Notes: generated by a model from the sequence alone, not told the origin. Positions 9,422 through 19,548 are shown, numbered from the stretch's first letter. The stretch is DNA of 64,000 nt from Collimonas humicola (GCF_018304945.1 NZ_JAGQEE010000001.1:1240001-1304000), one strand, 5' to 3'. Made by a program: numbers and translations.

Positions 9422-9462
9422 GCTTTGGAAGACCGCTTCACCCAGCCAGCCCTGTACATCAT

Positions 9463-10473
9463 TTACAAGATATGCTTGCCTATCCACCAGGCTATCGCCG
9501 CCATGAAAGCCGACGCTGGAATCGTCAGCACCCAGGCCCAGACGATATTGCCGGCAACGCCCCAGCGCACCGCTGAAACGCGGCGCGCGGCGCCGACGCC
9601 GACGATGGCGCCGGTGATGGTATGGGTAGTCGATACCGGCACGCCGAGCATGGTCGCCAGGAACAGCGTGATGGCGCCGCCGGTCTCGGCGCAGAAGCCG
9701 CCCACCGGTTTCAGCTTGGTGATTTTCTGGCCCATGGTCTTGACGATGCGCCAGCCGCCGAACAAGGTGCCAAGGCTGATCGCGCTATAGCAGGAAATGA
9801 TCACCCACCATGGCGGCAGGGCGTCGCTGGCTTGCGAAAATCCGGTGGCGATCAGCAGCATCCAAATGATGCCGATGGTCTTTTGCGCATCATTGCCGCC
9901 GTGCCCCAGGCTATACATGGACGCCGACACCAGTTGCAGGCGGCGGAACCATTTATCGACCTTGCGCGGCGTCGAACGCACGAAAATCCACGACACCAGG
10001 ACCATCATGATAGAGCCGAACACGAAGCCCAGCAACGGCGACAGCACGATGAAGGCGATCGTCTTGATGAGGCCGGCCGAGATCAGCGATCCGGTGCCGG
10101 CCTTGGCCACCGCGGCGCCGACCAGGCCGCCGATCAGGGCATGCGAGGATGACGAGGGAATGCCGTAGTACCATGTCAAGATGTTCCAGCAGATGGCCCC
10201 GACCAGCGCGCCGAAGACGACGTAATGATCGACCACGTTCGGATCGATGGTGCCCTTGCCGACGGTAGCGGCGACATGCAGCTGGAATACCGCAATCGCG
10301 ATGAAGTTGAACAGCGCAGCCATGGCCACCGCCTGCTGCGGCTTGAGGACGCCGGTGGAAACCACGGTAGCGATTGCATTGGCGGCGTCATGGAAGCCGT
10401 TCATGAAATCGAACACCAGCGCCAGTGCAATGAGGAAGACGAGAGCGTAAATACTGATTTGAAGAGTGTGCAT
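9463..10473 (-). CDS. pit: Low-affinity inorganic phosphate transporter, PiT family
   Basis: Metal-phosphate symporter of 336 residues in the inner membrane. The duplicated PiT signature is visible: GFHDAANAIATVVSTGVL near residue 26 and GGNDAQKTIGI in the second half, with about ten membrane segments. It lies directly downstream of a DUF47 gene on the same strand, a standard pairing in which the DUF47 protein modulates the carrier. No Pho box is visible before it, consistent with a housekeeping carrier that complements the Pst system at 43.6-47.7 kb. Confidence 0.93.
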   Translation of the reverse strand: MHTLQISIYALVFLIALALVFDFMNGFHDAANAIATVVSTGVLKPQQAVAMAALFNFIAIAVFQLHVAATVGKGTIDPNVVDHYVVFGALVGAICWNILTWYYGIPSSSSHALIGGLVGAAVAKAGTGSLISAGLIKTIAFIVLSPLLGFVFGSIMMVLVSWIFVRSTPRKVDKWFRRLQLVSASMYSLGHGGNDAQKTIGIIWMLLIATGFSQASDALPPWWVIISCYSAISLGTLFGGWRIVKTMGQKITKLKPVGGFCAETGGAITLFLATMLGVPVSTTHTITGAIVGVGAARRVSAVRWGVAGNIVWAWVLTIPASAFMAAIAWWIGKHIL

Positions 10474-10549
10474 GAGTAGCCAGAGTGGTTTTTTTTTAGG
10501 ATTACATCGATGCGGCAGCGGCCAGCGGCCGCCGTCGCCCTACTCTGCA

Positions 10550-11176
10550 TCAGGCATTTTCGACGATGATGCCTTCGATGATGTTGGCCACATCTTCACA
10601 GCGGTCGGTCACTGTTTCCAGGATTTCGTAAATTGCCTTGAGCTTGATCAGGGTGCGCACATCAGGCTCGTCGCGGAACAGTTTCGACATGGCAGCGCGC
10701 ATCACGTGATCGGCATCCGATTCCAGGCGGTCGATCTCGACGCAGATGGCCAGGATCTCGCGCGAGTTGTCCATATTGTGCAGCAAGCCTACCGCGGCCT
10801 TGACCTTCTCGGCGCAGCCCAGGCACAGCTCGGCCAGGCGCTTGGCTTCAGGCGTGATGGCCTTGATGTCGTACAGCGAGATGGTCTGCGCCGCATCTTC
10901 GAGCAGGTCGAGAATGTCATCCATGCGGGTGATCAGCTGGTGGATGTCGTCGCGGTCGATGGGCGTAATGAAGGTCTTGTGCAGCATGTCGATCGCGTGA
11001 TGCGTGACCTGGTCGGCCTGCTTCTCAATGCCTTCGATCGCGTGCACGCGGATTTCCAGATCGTCGAAATTAGTCATCAACGCCACCATTTCTTTGGCGC
11101 CCTTGACGCATAACTCTGCATGCTGATTAAAGAGCTCAAAGAATTTGCCCTCGGTGGGCATCAATCGTCCAAACAT
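10550..11176 (-). CDS. DUF47 family, PhoU-like regulator of phosphate transport
   Basis: Cytoplasmic all-helical protein of 208 residues of the TIGR00153/DUF47 family, distantly related to PhoU. Repeated acidic helix motifs (RMDDILDLLEDAAQ and EIDRLESDADHVMR) are the expected metal-binding E/DxxxD elements. A GAGAGAA ribosome site precedes the ATG. Gene order DUF47-pit with a 76-base gap marks the pair as one operon. The exact action on the carrier is inferred from the family. Confidence 0.88.
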   Translation of the reverse strand: MFGRLMPTEGKFFELFNQHAELCVKGAKEMVALMTNFDDLEIRVHAIEGIEKQADQVTHHAIDMLHKTFITPIDRDDIHQLITRMDDILDLLEDAAQTISLYDIKAITPEAKRLAELCLGCAEKVKAAVGLLHNMDNSREILAICVEIDRLESDADHVMRAAMSKLFRDEPDVRTLIKLKAIYEILETVTDRCEDVANIIEGIIVENA

Positions 11177-11358
11177 GTTTTATTCTCTCTATTGAGGGTT
11201 AAGCTAAATCTAAAACTACAACTACGTTTACATTTAAACCAAGGATATTAATTTAAAGCAAACAATGTCACGAAACTGAAATATATCAGGCTCGCTCAAC
11301 CAGCGCTTAGCAGGTTTTTGTAAATTTTTCGTTAATGCAACAAAATCAGCAGCAGTAA

Positions 11359-12759
11359 TCAATCGCCGCCGTACGGCGCGTCCAGATTGCCGACATAGTT
11401 GTCGAACTTGGTGTATTGCCCGAGGAAGCTGAGGCGCACGCTGCCGATCGGACCGTTACGCTGCTTGCCGATAATGATTTCCGCGGTGCCCTTTTCCTGC
11501 GAATCGGGGTTGTATACCTCGTCGCGGTAAATGAACAGGATGACGTCGGCATCCTGCTCGATAGCGCCGGATTCGCGCAGGTCGGACATGACCGGACGTT
11601 TGTTGGGGCGTTGTTCCAGCGAGCGGTTCAGCTGCGACAGTGCGATCACCGGGCACTGCAGCTCTTTGGCCAGGCCCTTCAGGTTACGCGAGATTTCGGA
11701 AATTTCGGTGGCGCGGTTTTCACCGGCGTTATTGGCTGACATCAGCTGCAGGTAGTCGATGATGATCAGTCCCAGCGTGCCGCACTGGCGCGACAGGCGG
11801 CGCGCGCGGGCGCGCAGTTCGATCGAGCTGAGCGCCGGGGTTTCATCGATGAACAGCTGGGCATCGTTCATCTTCTGGATCGCGTGGGTCAGGCGCGGCC
11901 AGTCCTCGTCGTTGAGGCGGCCGGTGCGCAGGCGGTGCTGATCAAGCTTGCCGACCGAACCCAGCATACGCATAGCGAGCTGGGCGCCGCCCATTTCCAT
12001 CGAAAAGATCGCCACCGGCAAGCCGCTGTCGATCGCCACGTTCTCACCGATGTTGACCGAGAACGCGGTCTTGCCCATGGACGGCCGTCCCGCCACGATC
12101 ACCAGGTCGCCCTTTTGCAGGCCGGAAGTCATCTTGTCGAGATCGATGAAGCCGGTCGAAACGCCGGTGATATCGCTCTGGTTGTCGCGGTTGTAAAGCT
12201 CATCGATGCGCTCCACCACCTGCGTCAGCAGCGGCTGGATTTCCTGGAAGCCCTGGGCGCCGCGCGCACCCTCTTCGGCAATCGCGAAAATCTTCGATTC
12301 CGCTTCGTCCAGCATCTGCTTGACTTCCTTGCCTTGCGGGCTGAAAGCCTGGCCGGAAATTTCGTCGGCGACGGTAATCAGTTTGCGCAAGACGCCGCGA
12401 TCGCGCACGATCTCGGCGTAGCGCCGGATGTTGGCCGCCGATGGCGTATTTTGCGCCAGCGCATTCAGGTAGCTCAGGCCGCCGACTTCTTCCGCCTTGC
12501 CGGTGCCGCTCAGCGATTCATAGACCGTGATCACGTCGGCAGGCCTGCTGCCGTTGATCAGCTTGACCATGTGCTGGAAGATGATCCGATGATCGTAGCG
12601 ATAGAAATCGTCAGCATTGACGAAGTCCGCGATCTTGTCCCACGCCGCATTGTCCAGCAACAATCCGCCTAAAACGGACTGTTCTGCTTCGATAGAATGG
12701 GGTGGTACGCGGAGGGAATCTAACTGCGGATCGGACGGTGCTTTAGAAGGTGCTTTCAT
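11359..12759 (-). CDS. dnaB: Replicative DNA helicase DnaB
   Basis: Hexameric helicase of the replisome, 466 residues, normal length. The N-terminal domain starts with the conserved PPHSIEAEQSVLGGLLLD. The RecA-like ATPase follows with Walker A GRPSMGKTA and Walker B-type LIIIDYLQLM, then SQLNRSLEQRPNKRP with the arginine-finger region and DLRESGAIEQDADVI. It lies downstream of rpsF-priB-rpsR-rplI but behind a terminator, so it probably has its own promoter in the 117-base gap or depends on read-through. No intein or frameshift is seen. Confidence 0.97.
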   Translation of the reverse strand: MKAPSKAPSDPQLDSLRVPPHSIEAEQSVLGGLLLDNAAWDKIADFVNADDFYRYDHRIIFQHMVKLINGSRPADVITVYESLSGTGKAEEVGGLSYLNALAQNTPSAANIRRYAEIVRDRGVLRKLITVADEISGQAFSPQGKEVKQMLDEAESKIFAIAEEGARGAQGFQEIQPLLTQVVERIDELYNRDNQSDITGVSTGFIDLDKMTSGLQKGDLVIVAGRPSMGKTAFSVNIGENVAIDSGLPVAIFSMEMGGAQLAMRMLGSVGKLDQHRLRTGRLNDEDWPRLTHAIQKMNDAQLFIDETPALSSIELRARARRLSRQCGTLGLIIIDYLQLMSANNAGENRATEISEISRNLKGLAKELQCPVIALSQLNRSLEQRPNKRPVMSDLRESGAIEQDADVILFIYRDEVYNPDSQEKGTAEIIIGKQRNGPIGSVRLSFLGQYTKFDNYVGNLDAPYGGD

Positions 12760-12817
12760 GGCGCGAATTATACCTGCTTCTTATAAGCGTCTTGCTGCAC
12801 TGCCAGAAAAAGGGCGT

Positions 12818-12847
12818 AAAAAAAGCCGGGAAAACCCGGCTTTTTTT
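12818..12847 (-). terminator. Rho-independent terminator after rplI
   Basis: AAAAAAAGCCGGG, loop AAAA, then the exact complement ending in seven T. It stops the rpsF-priB-rpsR-rplI transcript before dnaB and is symmetric enough to work in both directions. Confidence 0.93.
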
Positions 12848-12876
12848 GACTGCAATGATTTTTTGGCAACAGCGTA

Positions 12877-13329
12877 TTAAACGTGCTCGCCGATCACTGC
12901 GATGACGATGTCAACCACGACGTCGGTGTGCAGAGCAACCGCAACAGCGTGTTCGCCAGTGGTCTTCAGCGGGCCGTTCGGCAGGCGCACTTGTGCTTTT
13001 TCAACTGGGAAGCCTTGCTTGGTCAGCGCTTCAGCGATATCGAAGTTGGTCACGGAACCGAACAGACGGCCGTCAACGCCCGACTTTTGCGAGATCTGAA
13101 CAGTCAGGCCGTTCAGTTTTTCGCCCTGGCCTTGCGCCACAGCCAGCTTGGCTGCCGCTGCTGTTTCCAGGTCAGCGCGCTTCGCTTCGAATTCAGCGAT
13201 AGCGGTAGTGGTAGCACGACGCGCCATGCGTTGCGGGATCAGGAAGTTACGTGCGTAACCGTCCTTGACGCGAACAACTTCACCCAGGTTGCCGAGATTA
13301 ACGACTTTTTCCAACAGAATAACTTGCAT
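12877..13329 (-). CDS. rplI: 50S ribosomal protein L9
   Basis: Large-subunit protein of 150 residues that binds 23S rRNA at the base of the L1 stalk. The N-terminal domain carries the family pattern [26 protein letters not shown], followed by the long connecting helix and the C-terminal rRNA-binding domain. It is the last gene of the rpsF-priB-rpsR-rplI operon, 26 bases after rpsR, and is followed by a clear terminator. Confidence 0.97.
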   Translation of the reverse strand: MQVILLEKVVNLGNLGEVVRVKDGYARNFLIPQRMARRATTTAIAEFEAKRADLETAAAAKLAVAQGQGEKLNGLTVQISQKSGVDGRLFGSVTNFDIAEALTKQGFPVEKAQVRLPNGPLKTTGEHAVAVALHTDVVVDIVIAVIGEHV

Positions 13330-13355
13330 ATTTTTCTCCTATTTCAAGTCGTCAA

Positions 13356-13640
13356 TTAAGCGTTGTGCAGATCGGTGTATGGCAGCAGCGCCAGGAAACG
13401 TGCGCGCTTGATCGCAGTGTCCACTTGACGTTGATAGATTGCCTTGGTGCCGGTCAGACGTGCTGGCATGATCTTGCCGTTTTCCTGGACAAAATCCTTG
13501 AGCGTGTCGACATCCTTGTAGTCAACGCTGGCAACGTGTGCAGCGGTGAAACGGCAGAATTTCTTGCGCTTGAACAGCGGGTTTTGTTGTTGACGCTTGT
13601 TTTTCAGTTTGCTTTTATCGAACTTTTTACCGAATGCCAT
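13356..13640 (-). CDS. rpsR: 30S ribosomal protein S18
   Basis: Small-subunit protein of 94 residues that pairs with S6 on the platform. The core ([21 protein letters not shown] and the [12 protein letters not shown] segment) is clear. A basic N-terminal extension rich in Lys and Gln makes it somewhat longer than the E. coli protein, as usual in Burkholderiales. It sits between priB and rplI. Confidence 0.97.
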   Translation of the reverse strand: MAFGKKFDKSKLKNKRQQQNPLFKRKKFCRFTAAHVASVDYKDVDTLKDFVQENGKIMPARLTGTKAIYQRQVDTAIKRARFLALLPYTDLHNA

Positions 13641-13681
13641 TTTTGGCTCCTGTATCTAAAATAATTAATCTGCAATTTCCG

Positions 13682-14008
13682 CTATGTTCTCTGGGAACCA
13701 TCCGCTTCCATTGCAGCGAAATCCGTGATGTGAAATACCAGACTCCTGCCATTGCGACTCTTGCGCGCCATGAAACCTGTAAACCAGAAGGTGCCGCCCA
13801 ACGGCGCCTGACTGAATCTTCCTGAAATCTCGCCGACGGCTAGCGCGGCGATTTCGAATTCGATCAAACGCTTTATTCCCGCTTCAATCGGCTCCGAACG
13901 GTGCTGCAGGCTTGCAGATACGATCGGAATGCCTGCCGGTGTATAACGTATGACTTCACGTTCGGCAATTTCGGCAACCAGCTGAAACACGTTATTGGCT
14001 TGGCTCAC
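13682..14008 (-). CDS. priB: Primosomal replication protein N (PriB)
   Basis: Single-stranded-DNA-binding OB-fold protein of 108 residues that helps restart stalled forks with PriA. The start is GTG at 14008; a stop codon a few codons upstream excludes a longer form. Its place between rpsF and rpsR is the classic betaproteobacterial and gammaproteobacterial position, and residues such as YTPAGIPI and the C-terminal LVFHITDF fit the family. Co-transcription with ribosomal genes is expected. Confidence 0.9.
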   Translation of the reverse strand: MSQANNVFQLVAEIAEREVIRYTPAGIPIVSASLQHRSEPIEAGIKRLIEFEIAALAVGEISGRFSQAPLGGTFWFTGFMARKSRNGRSLVFHITDFAAMEADGSQRT

Positions 14009-14054
14009 TCCAGATGGACTCGATGGCTATAAGAATGCTGGCAGGCCGGGCAAT

Positions 14055-14423
14055 TTAGGCTGCCGGCGCTTCAGTGCGATGGCTCTTGGCAGCATCTTCC
14101 TTCTGCACAGCCTTCATCATTGGCGAAGGACCGGTTTCGGCCTTCTTCAGCTTGACGGTCAGATGACGCAATACTGCATCATTGAACTTGAAGCCGGTTT
14201 CGATTTCAGCCAGAGTTTCGCTGTCGCACTCGATGTTCAGGCAAACGTAATGCGCTTTCGCCAGTTTCTGGATCAGGTATGCCAGTTGACGACGGCCCCA
14301 GTCTTCCACGCGATGCACAGTGCCGCCACGTGTAGTGACGATACCTTTGTAGCGTTCGATCATTGCAGGCACTTGCTCGCTTTGATCTGGATGGACGATA
14401 AATACGATTTCATAATGACGCAT
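14055..14423 (-). CDS. rpsF: 30S ribosomal protein S6
   Basis: Small-subunit protein of 122 residues. The ATG at 14423 is set by AGGAGCT just upstream and by the family N-terminus [18 protein letters not shown]; the open frame extends further upstream but only by chance. The C-terminal tail ([10 protein letters not shown]) lacks the long glutamate run of E. coli S6. First gene of the rpsF-priB-rpsR-rplI operon, divergent from lexA. Confidence 0.97.
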   Translation of the reverse strand: MRHYEIVFIVHPDQSEQVPAMIERYKGIVTTRGGTVHRVEDWGRRQLAYLIQKLAKAHYVCLNIECDSETLAEIETGFKFNDAVLRHLTVKLKKAETGPSPMMKAVQKEDAAKSHRTEAPAA

Positions 14424-14605
14424 GTAAGCTCCTTTTGGACTGATTGAAGAATCGCCCACCTCGGCGTCAAGACGAGTGTGGGAAGAGGAAAACCAGCAAT
14501 AGTACGCGCAATTGCGAAAAAACTCAATGTTTTCAGGCGCCTGCGACCGCCTAAGCATAAGGAAGTGGCTAATCTGCATCAATTTATCTTGCATTTGCAC
14601 AAATA

Positions 14606-14621
14606 CTGTACAAAAATACAG
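14606..14621 (+). promoter_or_regulatory. LexA box 1
   Basis: CTGTACAAAAATACAG matches the CTG-N10-CAG consensus and lies about 110 bases before the lexA start. It is one of two adjacent boxes. Confidence 0.85.
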
Positions 14622-14622
14622 A

Positions 14623-14638
14623 CTGTTGATATACACAG
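14623..14638 (+). promoter_or_regulatory. LexA box 2
   Basis: CTGTTGATATACACAG also matches CTG-N10-CAG and begins one base after box 1, with centres 17 bases apart. Tandem boxes before lexA are known from enteric bacteria and point to tight autoregulation. Confidence 0.85.
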
Positions 14639-14730
14639 CACAAATGCAGCGCAACGCACCCATGTCGCTTTGCGCGTCTATCCGAATGAACTGGATAGCC
14701 TCGGCTGTCAAACCTTGCCTTCAAACACTT

Positions 14731-15378
14731 ATGATTAAACTGACCGCCCGCCAACAGCAAATCCTCGACCTGATCAAGGACGCCATCGAAAACACCGGCT
14801 TCCCGCCGACGCGTGCGGAAATCGCGACCGAACTCGGCTTCCGTTCGGCGAATGCGGCAGAAGAGCATTTGCAGGCGCTGGCGCGCAAGGGCGCCATCGT
14901 GATCGCCCCCGGCACCTCGCGCGGCATCCGCCTGACGGAAACTACGCTGCGCAGCCAGGGCACGCAACTGGCGCTGCCCCACCCGGCCCTGATGCAGCTC
15001 AGCCTGCCGCTGGTCGGCCGCGTTGCCGCCGGCTCGCCTATCCTGGCGCAGGAACACATCCAGGCCAGCTACAACGTCGACCCGGCGCTATTCAGCGCCA
15101 AGCCGGACTATCTGCTAAAAGTGCGCGGCATGTCGATGCGCGACGCCGGCATCCTGGATGGCGATTTGCTGGCAGTAAAGAAAGCCGATAGCGCCAGGAA
15201 CGGCCAGATCGTCGTGGCACGATTGGGTGATGACGTCACCGTCAAGCGCTATCAGAAATCCGGTTCAGTGATCCAGCTGCTTCCCGAAAATCCCGATTTT
15301 GAGCCCATCGTTGTCAACGCTCAGGAAGACTTCGCCCTGGAAGGCCTTGCGGTCGGCCTGCTGCGCAGCTGGAACTAA
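14731..15378 (+). CDS. lexA: SOS repressor LexA
   Basis: Repressor and self-cleaving protease of the SOS response, 215 residues. The ATG at 14731 gives the family start [15 protein letters not shown]. The N-terminal winged helix covers about 1-70, the cleavage site is Ala100-Gly101 (VAAGSP) and the catalytic pair is Ser135 (GMSMRD) and Lys172 (DVTVK), so autocleavage should be intact. Two LexA boxes lie upstream. It is divergent from rpsF. Confidence 0.97.
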   Translation: MIKLTARQQQILDLIKDAIENTGFPPTRAEIATELGFRSANAAEEHLQALARKGAIVIAPGTSRGIRLTETTLRSQGTQLALPHPALMQLSLPLVGRVAAGSPILAQEHIQASYNVDPALFSAKPDYLLKVRGMSMRDAGILDGDLLAVKKADSARNGQIVVARLGDDVTVKRYQKSGSVIQLLPENPDFEPIVVNAQEDFALEGLAVGLLRSWN

Positions 15379-15430
15379 GGAGCCCCCCCAAAAAAAACAC
15401 GGTCCTACCTGCCGCAACGGCAGACCGCCG

Positions 15431-16207
15431 TCAGGAGCGGTCGAGCCGGCGCCGCTTGGTCAATATCTGGCTGGCGATGCCGCGCAGAATGTTGACCTCT
15501 TCGGTTTCCAGCTGGGCCCGCGAAAACAGCCGCTTCAGGCGCGGCATCAATTTTTTCGGGCTGGCGGGATCGAGAAATTCAATTTCGATCAAAGCCTGTT
15601 CCAGATGCGTAAACATGCCGTCGATGTCGCTCAGGCTGGCCGCGTTGCCCTGGAAACCGATCTCGCCGGCGCCTGCGGGCGACAAATCCTCGCTGGCAGC
15701 AACCCGGCATTCATAGGCCAGCACCTGCACCGCCTGCGCCAGATTCAGCGATGAGTATTCCGGATTGGCCGGGATATTCAGCAGGACATTGCACTTCTCC
15801 ACCACCTCATTGGGCAAACCGTAACGTTCGCTGCCAAACAATACCGCGGCATTGAGGCTGACGTCGCCTGCGAGCTGCGCCGCCAACGCGCGCGGCGCAG
15901 TCAGGGGCGGCGAGAATTCGCGCAAGCGGGCGCTCAGGGCCGCCGCAAAATTGCACCCCTCCAAGGCTTGCTCTACGCTGTCGACGATTCGCGCCGAAGC
16001 CAGGATATCCTGTGCGCCGCTGGCGAACGCTATCGCTTCTTCGCGCTGCAAGACGTCAGGGAAACGCGGATTGACCAGGACCAGCTCGGAAAATCCCATG
16101 GTTTTTATCGCGCGGGCGGCAGCGCCGACATTGCCGGGGCTGCTGGTTTCGACCAGCACGAAGCGCAGCCGCTGAAAAAGAGACGTATTGATTTTCGCCG
16201 TGTTCAT
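15431..16207 (-). CDS. trmJ: tRNA (cytidine/uridine-2'-O-)-methyltransferase TrmJ
   Basis: SPOUT-family enzyme of 258 residues that methylates the ribose at position 32 of tRNAs, using S-adenosylmethionine. The knotted fold motifs are clear: ETSSPGNVGAAARAIKTMGF near residue 20, LFGSERYGLPNE in the middle and the YSSLNLAQAVQVLAYE knot motif near 160. A GGGGAG ribosome site precedes the ATG. It is convergent with lexA and divergent from suhB. Confidence 0.93.
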   Translation of the reverse strand: MNTAKINTSLFQRLRFVLVETSSPGNVGAAARAIKTMGFSELVLVNPRFPDVLQREEAIAFASGAQDILASARIVDSVEQALEGCNFAAALSARLREFSPPLTAPRALAAQLAGDVSLNAAVLFGSERYGLPNEVVEKCNVLLNIPANPEYSSLNLAQAVQVLAYECRVAASEDLSPAGAGEIGFQGNAASLSDIDGMFTHLEQALIEIEFLDPASPKKLMPRLKRLFSRAQLETEEVNILRGIASQILTKRRRLDRS

Positions 16208-16469
16208 TTGTGCTCCCCACTCAAGCGACGAGCGCTATCAAATGAAAGAAAATCTGTGTTCATCTGGCCTTTCGGGTAAAAGTAAGCAATCAATTATGCA
16301 ATCTAGGTTTAAAATAGCGCCATAACGCGGATTTCTGCGACTAAAAGCTGCTTATTTATCAAAATAAGCGTCAATAGGCGCCGGAAAATTCGCATCGTTC
16401 ATTATTATCAATCAATAGGCGGTTCTGTTCCCGGTTGGCACAGTGCCGCCATTTTAACGGAACCCGATC

Positions 16470-17273
16470 ATGCATCCAATGCTCAATACGGCCATCAAGG
16501 CCGCACGTCGCGGCGCCGCGGTTATCTCGCGCGCCTCTTTCGACCTCGACTTGCTGAAAGTCACCAAAAAGCAGCACAACGATTTCGTCACCGAAGTCGA
16601 CCAGGCTGCCGAAGCCGCGATTATTGACGTATTGAAAAATGCCTATCCCGACCACGCCATCCTGGCGGAAGAATCGGGTGCTTCCGCCAACTTGCACGAC
16701 GACAACGAAAACGTCTGGATCATCGATCCGCTCGACGGCACCACCAACTTCATCCACGGCTTCCCGCAGTATTGCGTCTCTATCGCCTTGCAACATCGCG
16801 GCCAGATCACCCAGGCCGTGGTCTACGATCCAACCCGCAACGACCTGTTCACCGCCACCAAGGGCTCCGGCGCCTACCTGAACGACAAGCGGATCCGTGT
16901 CGGCAAGCGCGACAAGATCGCTGATGCTCTCATCGGCACCGGCTTCCCGTTCCGCGAAACCGAAGGCCCGGTCATGGACGAGTACATCAAGATGTTCCGC
17001 GTCATGACCCAGAACTGCGCCGGCCTGCGCCGTCCCGGCTCCGCTGCACTCGACCTGGCCTACTTGGCGGCGGGCCGCCTGGATGGCTTCTTTGAAAAAG
17101 GACTGAAACCTTGGGACATCGCTGCGGGCTCCCTGTTGATCAGCGAATCTGGCGGCATCATCGGCGACTTCACCGGCGAGTCCGATTACCTGTACAAGGG
17201 CGACGTGCTGGCCGGCAGCCCTAAGGTGTTCGCACAAATGGTCAGCCTGCTGTCGCCATACGCAACAAAATAA
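16470..17273 (+). CDS. suhB: Inositol-1-monophosphatase SuhB
   Basis: Mg2+-dependent phosphatase of 267 residues; in enterics SuhB also takes part in rRNA transcription antitermination. Family metal-site motifs are present: [16 protein letters not shown], the [15 protein letters not shown] block and [17 protein letters not shown]. Normal length, single start with GGAA upstream. Divergent from trmJ, an arrangement common in betaproteobacteria. Confidence 0.95.
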   Translation: MHPMLNTAIKAARRGAAVISRASFDLDLLKVTKKQHNDFVTEVDQAAEAAIIDVLKNAYPDHAILAEESGASANLHDDNENVWIIDPLDGTTNFIHGFPQYCVSIALQHRGQITQAVVYDPTRNDLFTATKGSGAYLNDKRIRVGKRDKIADALIGTGFPFRETEGPVMDEYIKMFRVMTQNCAGLRRPGSAALDLAYLAAGRLDGFFEKGLKPWDIAAGSLLISESGGIIGDFTGESDYLYKGDVLAGSPKVFAQMVSLLSPYATK

Positions 17274-17429
17274 GAGCTTGCAATGACAGCAAGAAATGCC
17301 AGACCTTGCTGTCATTCTGGAAACTGGCACTTTTGTCAGTTCAACTGCGCGGCTGAGGGATTACAATGCATGCGCAACGACATCATTGGACACTTTTAAC
17401 GACCATCTCTCAACGCGCAGGAGAGCAAC

Positions 17430-17888
17430 ATGGCAGTCAAAGCTATCCCCGAAGGCTACACCAGCGTCACTCCCTATCTCGCCATCGACGGCGCAGCCGC
17501 AGCACTCGAATACTATAAAAAAGCATTCAATGCTGTAGAAATACTGCGCATGGAAGGCCCCGACAAAAAAATCGGCCACGCGGAAATACAGATCGGCAAC
17601 GCGCGCATCATGCTGGCGGATGAATCTCCGGAAATGCTGATCCGCAGCCCCAAGTCGCTTGGCGCTGCTGGCATGAGCATCGTGCTTTACGTCGACAATG
17701 TCGATGTCACCTACGCCCAGGCAATTGCTGCCGGCGGGATAGAAATCAGGGCGCTGCAAGATCAGTTCTATGGCGACCGCTCCGCTACCCTCAGGGATCC
17801 GTTCGGCCACGTCTGGACCGTCAGCACCCATATCGCCGATTACTCGGAAGAAGAGTTGCGTGAACGTTCCGCGGCTGCAATGAAATAA
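17430..17888 (+). CDS. VOC-superfamily protein, PhnB/glyoxalase-like
   Basis: Small protein of 152 residues with two beta-alpha-beta-beta-beta modules of the vicinal-oxygen-chelate fold (YTSVTPYLAIDGAAAALEYYKKAF at the start, LRDPFGHVW near the end). The position of GHAEIQ and RDPFGH fits PhnB-like members whose substrate is mostly unknown. AGGAGAG precedes the ATG. It follows suhB by about 150 bases and is followed by a hairpin. No specific reaction can be claimed. Confidence 0.82.
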   Translation: MAVKAIPEGYTSVTPYLAIDGAAAALEYYKKAFNAVEILRMEGPDKKIGHAEIQIGNARIMLADESPEMLIRSPKSLGAAGMSIVLYVDNVDVTYAQAIAAGGIEIRALQDQFYGDRSATLRDPFGHVWTVSTHIADYSEEELRERSAAAMK

Positions 17889-17897
17889 GTTTCTACC

Positions 17898-17925
17898 GAC
17901 CGCCAGGCGCGCCGGCGGTCATTTT
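17898..17925 (+). terminator. Probable terminator after the VOC gene
   Basis: GACCGCC and GGCGGTC form a 7-bp GC stem with a 9-base loop, followed by ATTTTG. The U-run is short, so termination may be partial. Confidence 0.55.
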
Positions 17926-18150
17926 GCGTCGCACCTCGCTGAATGCAGCGGAAACGCTTGCCTGTAGCGCGCCGTTGTTATACTCTGCGGCGACACAGCA
18001 AATTCTCCAGTCAAATACTGCTGTCAAGGATGTTATCGGACCCGGGAGCGTATCCCTCGGTCAGGGTGGCTCCAATCTCCTCTAATCCCGTTTGCCTGCG
18101 ACTGGCGCCTCACAAAAGGCGACAGGCCGATATTATTCTATTGAGTTGTC

Positions 18151-19497
18151 ATGTCTTTTTCTGAACTCGGCTTGTCCGAAGCCATCGTTCGTGCCGTAAC
18201 CGAACACGGATACACTACCCCTACCCCGATCCAGACGCAGGCGATTCCTGCAGTTCTGGCCGGCGGCGATTTGCTGGCCGGCGCCCAGACCGGCACCGGC
18301 AAGACCGCCGGCTTCACCTTGCCTGTGCTGCACCGCCTGTCGACCTCGGCCACCAATCCGACCGGCAGCCAGCGCCCGATCCGCGCGCTGGTGCTGACCC
18401 CGACCCGCGAGCTGGCAGCCCAGGTCGAGGAAAGCGTGCGCCTGTATGGCAAATACCTGAAGCTGACCTCGGCCGTGATTTTCGGCGGCGTCGGCATCAA
18501 TCCGCAAATCAAACTGCTCAAGCATGGCGTCGATATCCTGGTGTGTACCCCGGGCCGTCTGCTGGACCACATGCAGCAAGGCACCGTCAATCTGAACCAT
18601 GTAGAAATCCTGATTCTCGACGAAGCCGACCGCATGCTGGACATGGGCTTCATCCGCGACATCAAGAAGATTCTCGCGGTGCTGCCGAAGAAGCGCCAGA
18701 ACTTGCTGTTCTCCGCCACCTTCTCCGACGAAATCAAGATCCTCGCCGACAATCTTCTGAACTCGCCGGCCATGATCGAAGTGGCGCGCCGCAATTCGAC
18801 CGTGGAAGTGATCCAGCAAAAGATCCATCCGGTGGACCGCGACCGCAAGCACCCGTTGCTGGCGCATCTGATCAAGGCCCATCAATGGTCGCAGGTGCTG
18901 GTGTTCACCCGCACCAAGCACGGCGCCAACAAACTGGTCGAGCAGCTGGAAAAAGACGGCATCAGCGGCATGGCGATCCACGGCAACAAAAGCCAGTCTG
19001 CCCGCACCCGCGCGCTGGCCGAGTTCAAGGACGGCAGCCTGCAAGTGTTGGTAGCGACCGACATCGCCGCCCGCGGCATCGATATCGACCAGTTGCCGCA
19101 CGTGGTCAATTACGACCTGCCTAACGTGCCGGAAGACTATGTGCACCGGATCGGCCGTACCGGCCGTGCCGGCGCCACCGGCGAAGCCGTATCGCTGGTA
19201 TGCGTGGACGAACACCAGATGTTGAAAGACATCGAGAAGCTGATCAAGCGCGAACTGCCGAAAGAAGTGATTGCCGGCTTTGAGCCGGATCCCAACGCCC
19301 GCGCCCAGCCTATCCAACTGCGTAGCGGCGGCGGTGGCGGCCAACGTGCCGGTGGCGGCGGTGGCCGCGGCCGTTCGCCCGGCGGCGCGCCAGGCGGCGC
19401 CAAGCCGGCCCAGGGGCCATCGCGCGGTCATGGCGGCGGCAACGGTTCACAGGCACGCCCGGCGGCGCCACGCCGCTCCGGCGGACGCGGCCGTTAA
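18151..19497 (+). CDS. rhlE: DEAD-box RNA helicase RhlE
   Basis: ATP-dependent RNA helicase of 448 residues, RhlE subgroup, linked to rRNA processing, RNA decay and cold growth. Motifs in order: Q motif ([10 protein letters not shown]), Walker [21 protein letters not shown] ([10 protein letters not shown]), SAT (FSATF), then the second RecA domain with [11 protein letters not shown] and [10 protein letters not shown]. The C-terminal ~65 residues are a Gly/Arg/Pro-rich RNA-binding tail typical of RhlE, with strong repeats that tend to vary in length among strains. Confidence 0.95.
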   Translation: MSFSELGLSEAIVRAVTEHGYTTPTPIQTQAIPAVLAGGDLLAGAQTGTGKTAGFTLPVLHRLSTSATNPTGSQRPIRALVLTPTRELAAQVEESVRLYGKYLKLTSAVIFGGVGINPQIKLLKHGVDILVCTPGRLLDHMQQGTVNLNHVEILILDEADRMLDMGFIRDIKKILAVLPKKRQNLLFSATFSDEIKILADNLLNSPAMIEVARRNSTVEVIQQKIHPVDRDRKHPLLAHLIKAHQWSQVLVFTRTKHGANKLVEQLEKDGISGMAIHGNKSQSARTRALAEFKDGSLQVLVATDIAARGIDIDQLPHVVNYDLPNVPEDYVHRIGRTGRAGATGEAVSLVCVDEHQMLKDIEKLIKRELPKEVIAGFEPDPNARAQPIQLRSGGGGGQRAGGGGGRGRSPGGAPGGAKPAQGPSRGHGGGNGSQARPAAPRRSGGRGR

Positions 19498-19517
19498 ACC
19501 AGCTGAATCCAGGTAAA

Positions 19518-19548
19518 CCGGTGGTGCCGCTGTTAGCGGCGCCACCGG
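19518..19548 (+). terminator. GC-rich hairpin downstream of rhlE
   Basis: A 14-bp stem with one wobble and a GTT loop starts 21 bases after the rhlE stop. There is no U-run, so it may act with Rho or stabilise the mRNA end. Confidence 0.5.

Noticed and set aside
15409-15423. CTGCCG-CAA-CGGCAG hairpin between lexA and trmJ as terminator
   Set aside because: The stem is only 6 bp and the T-run on the minus strand begins about 11 bases later, so it is not a convincing terminator.
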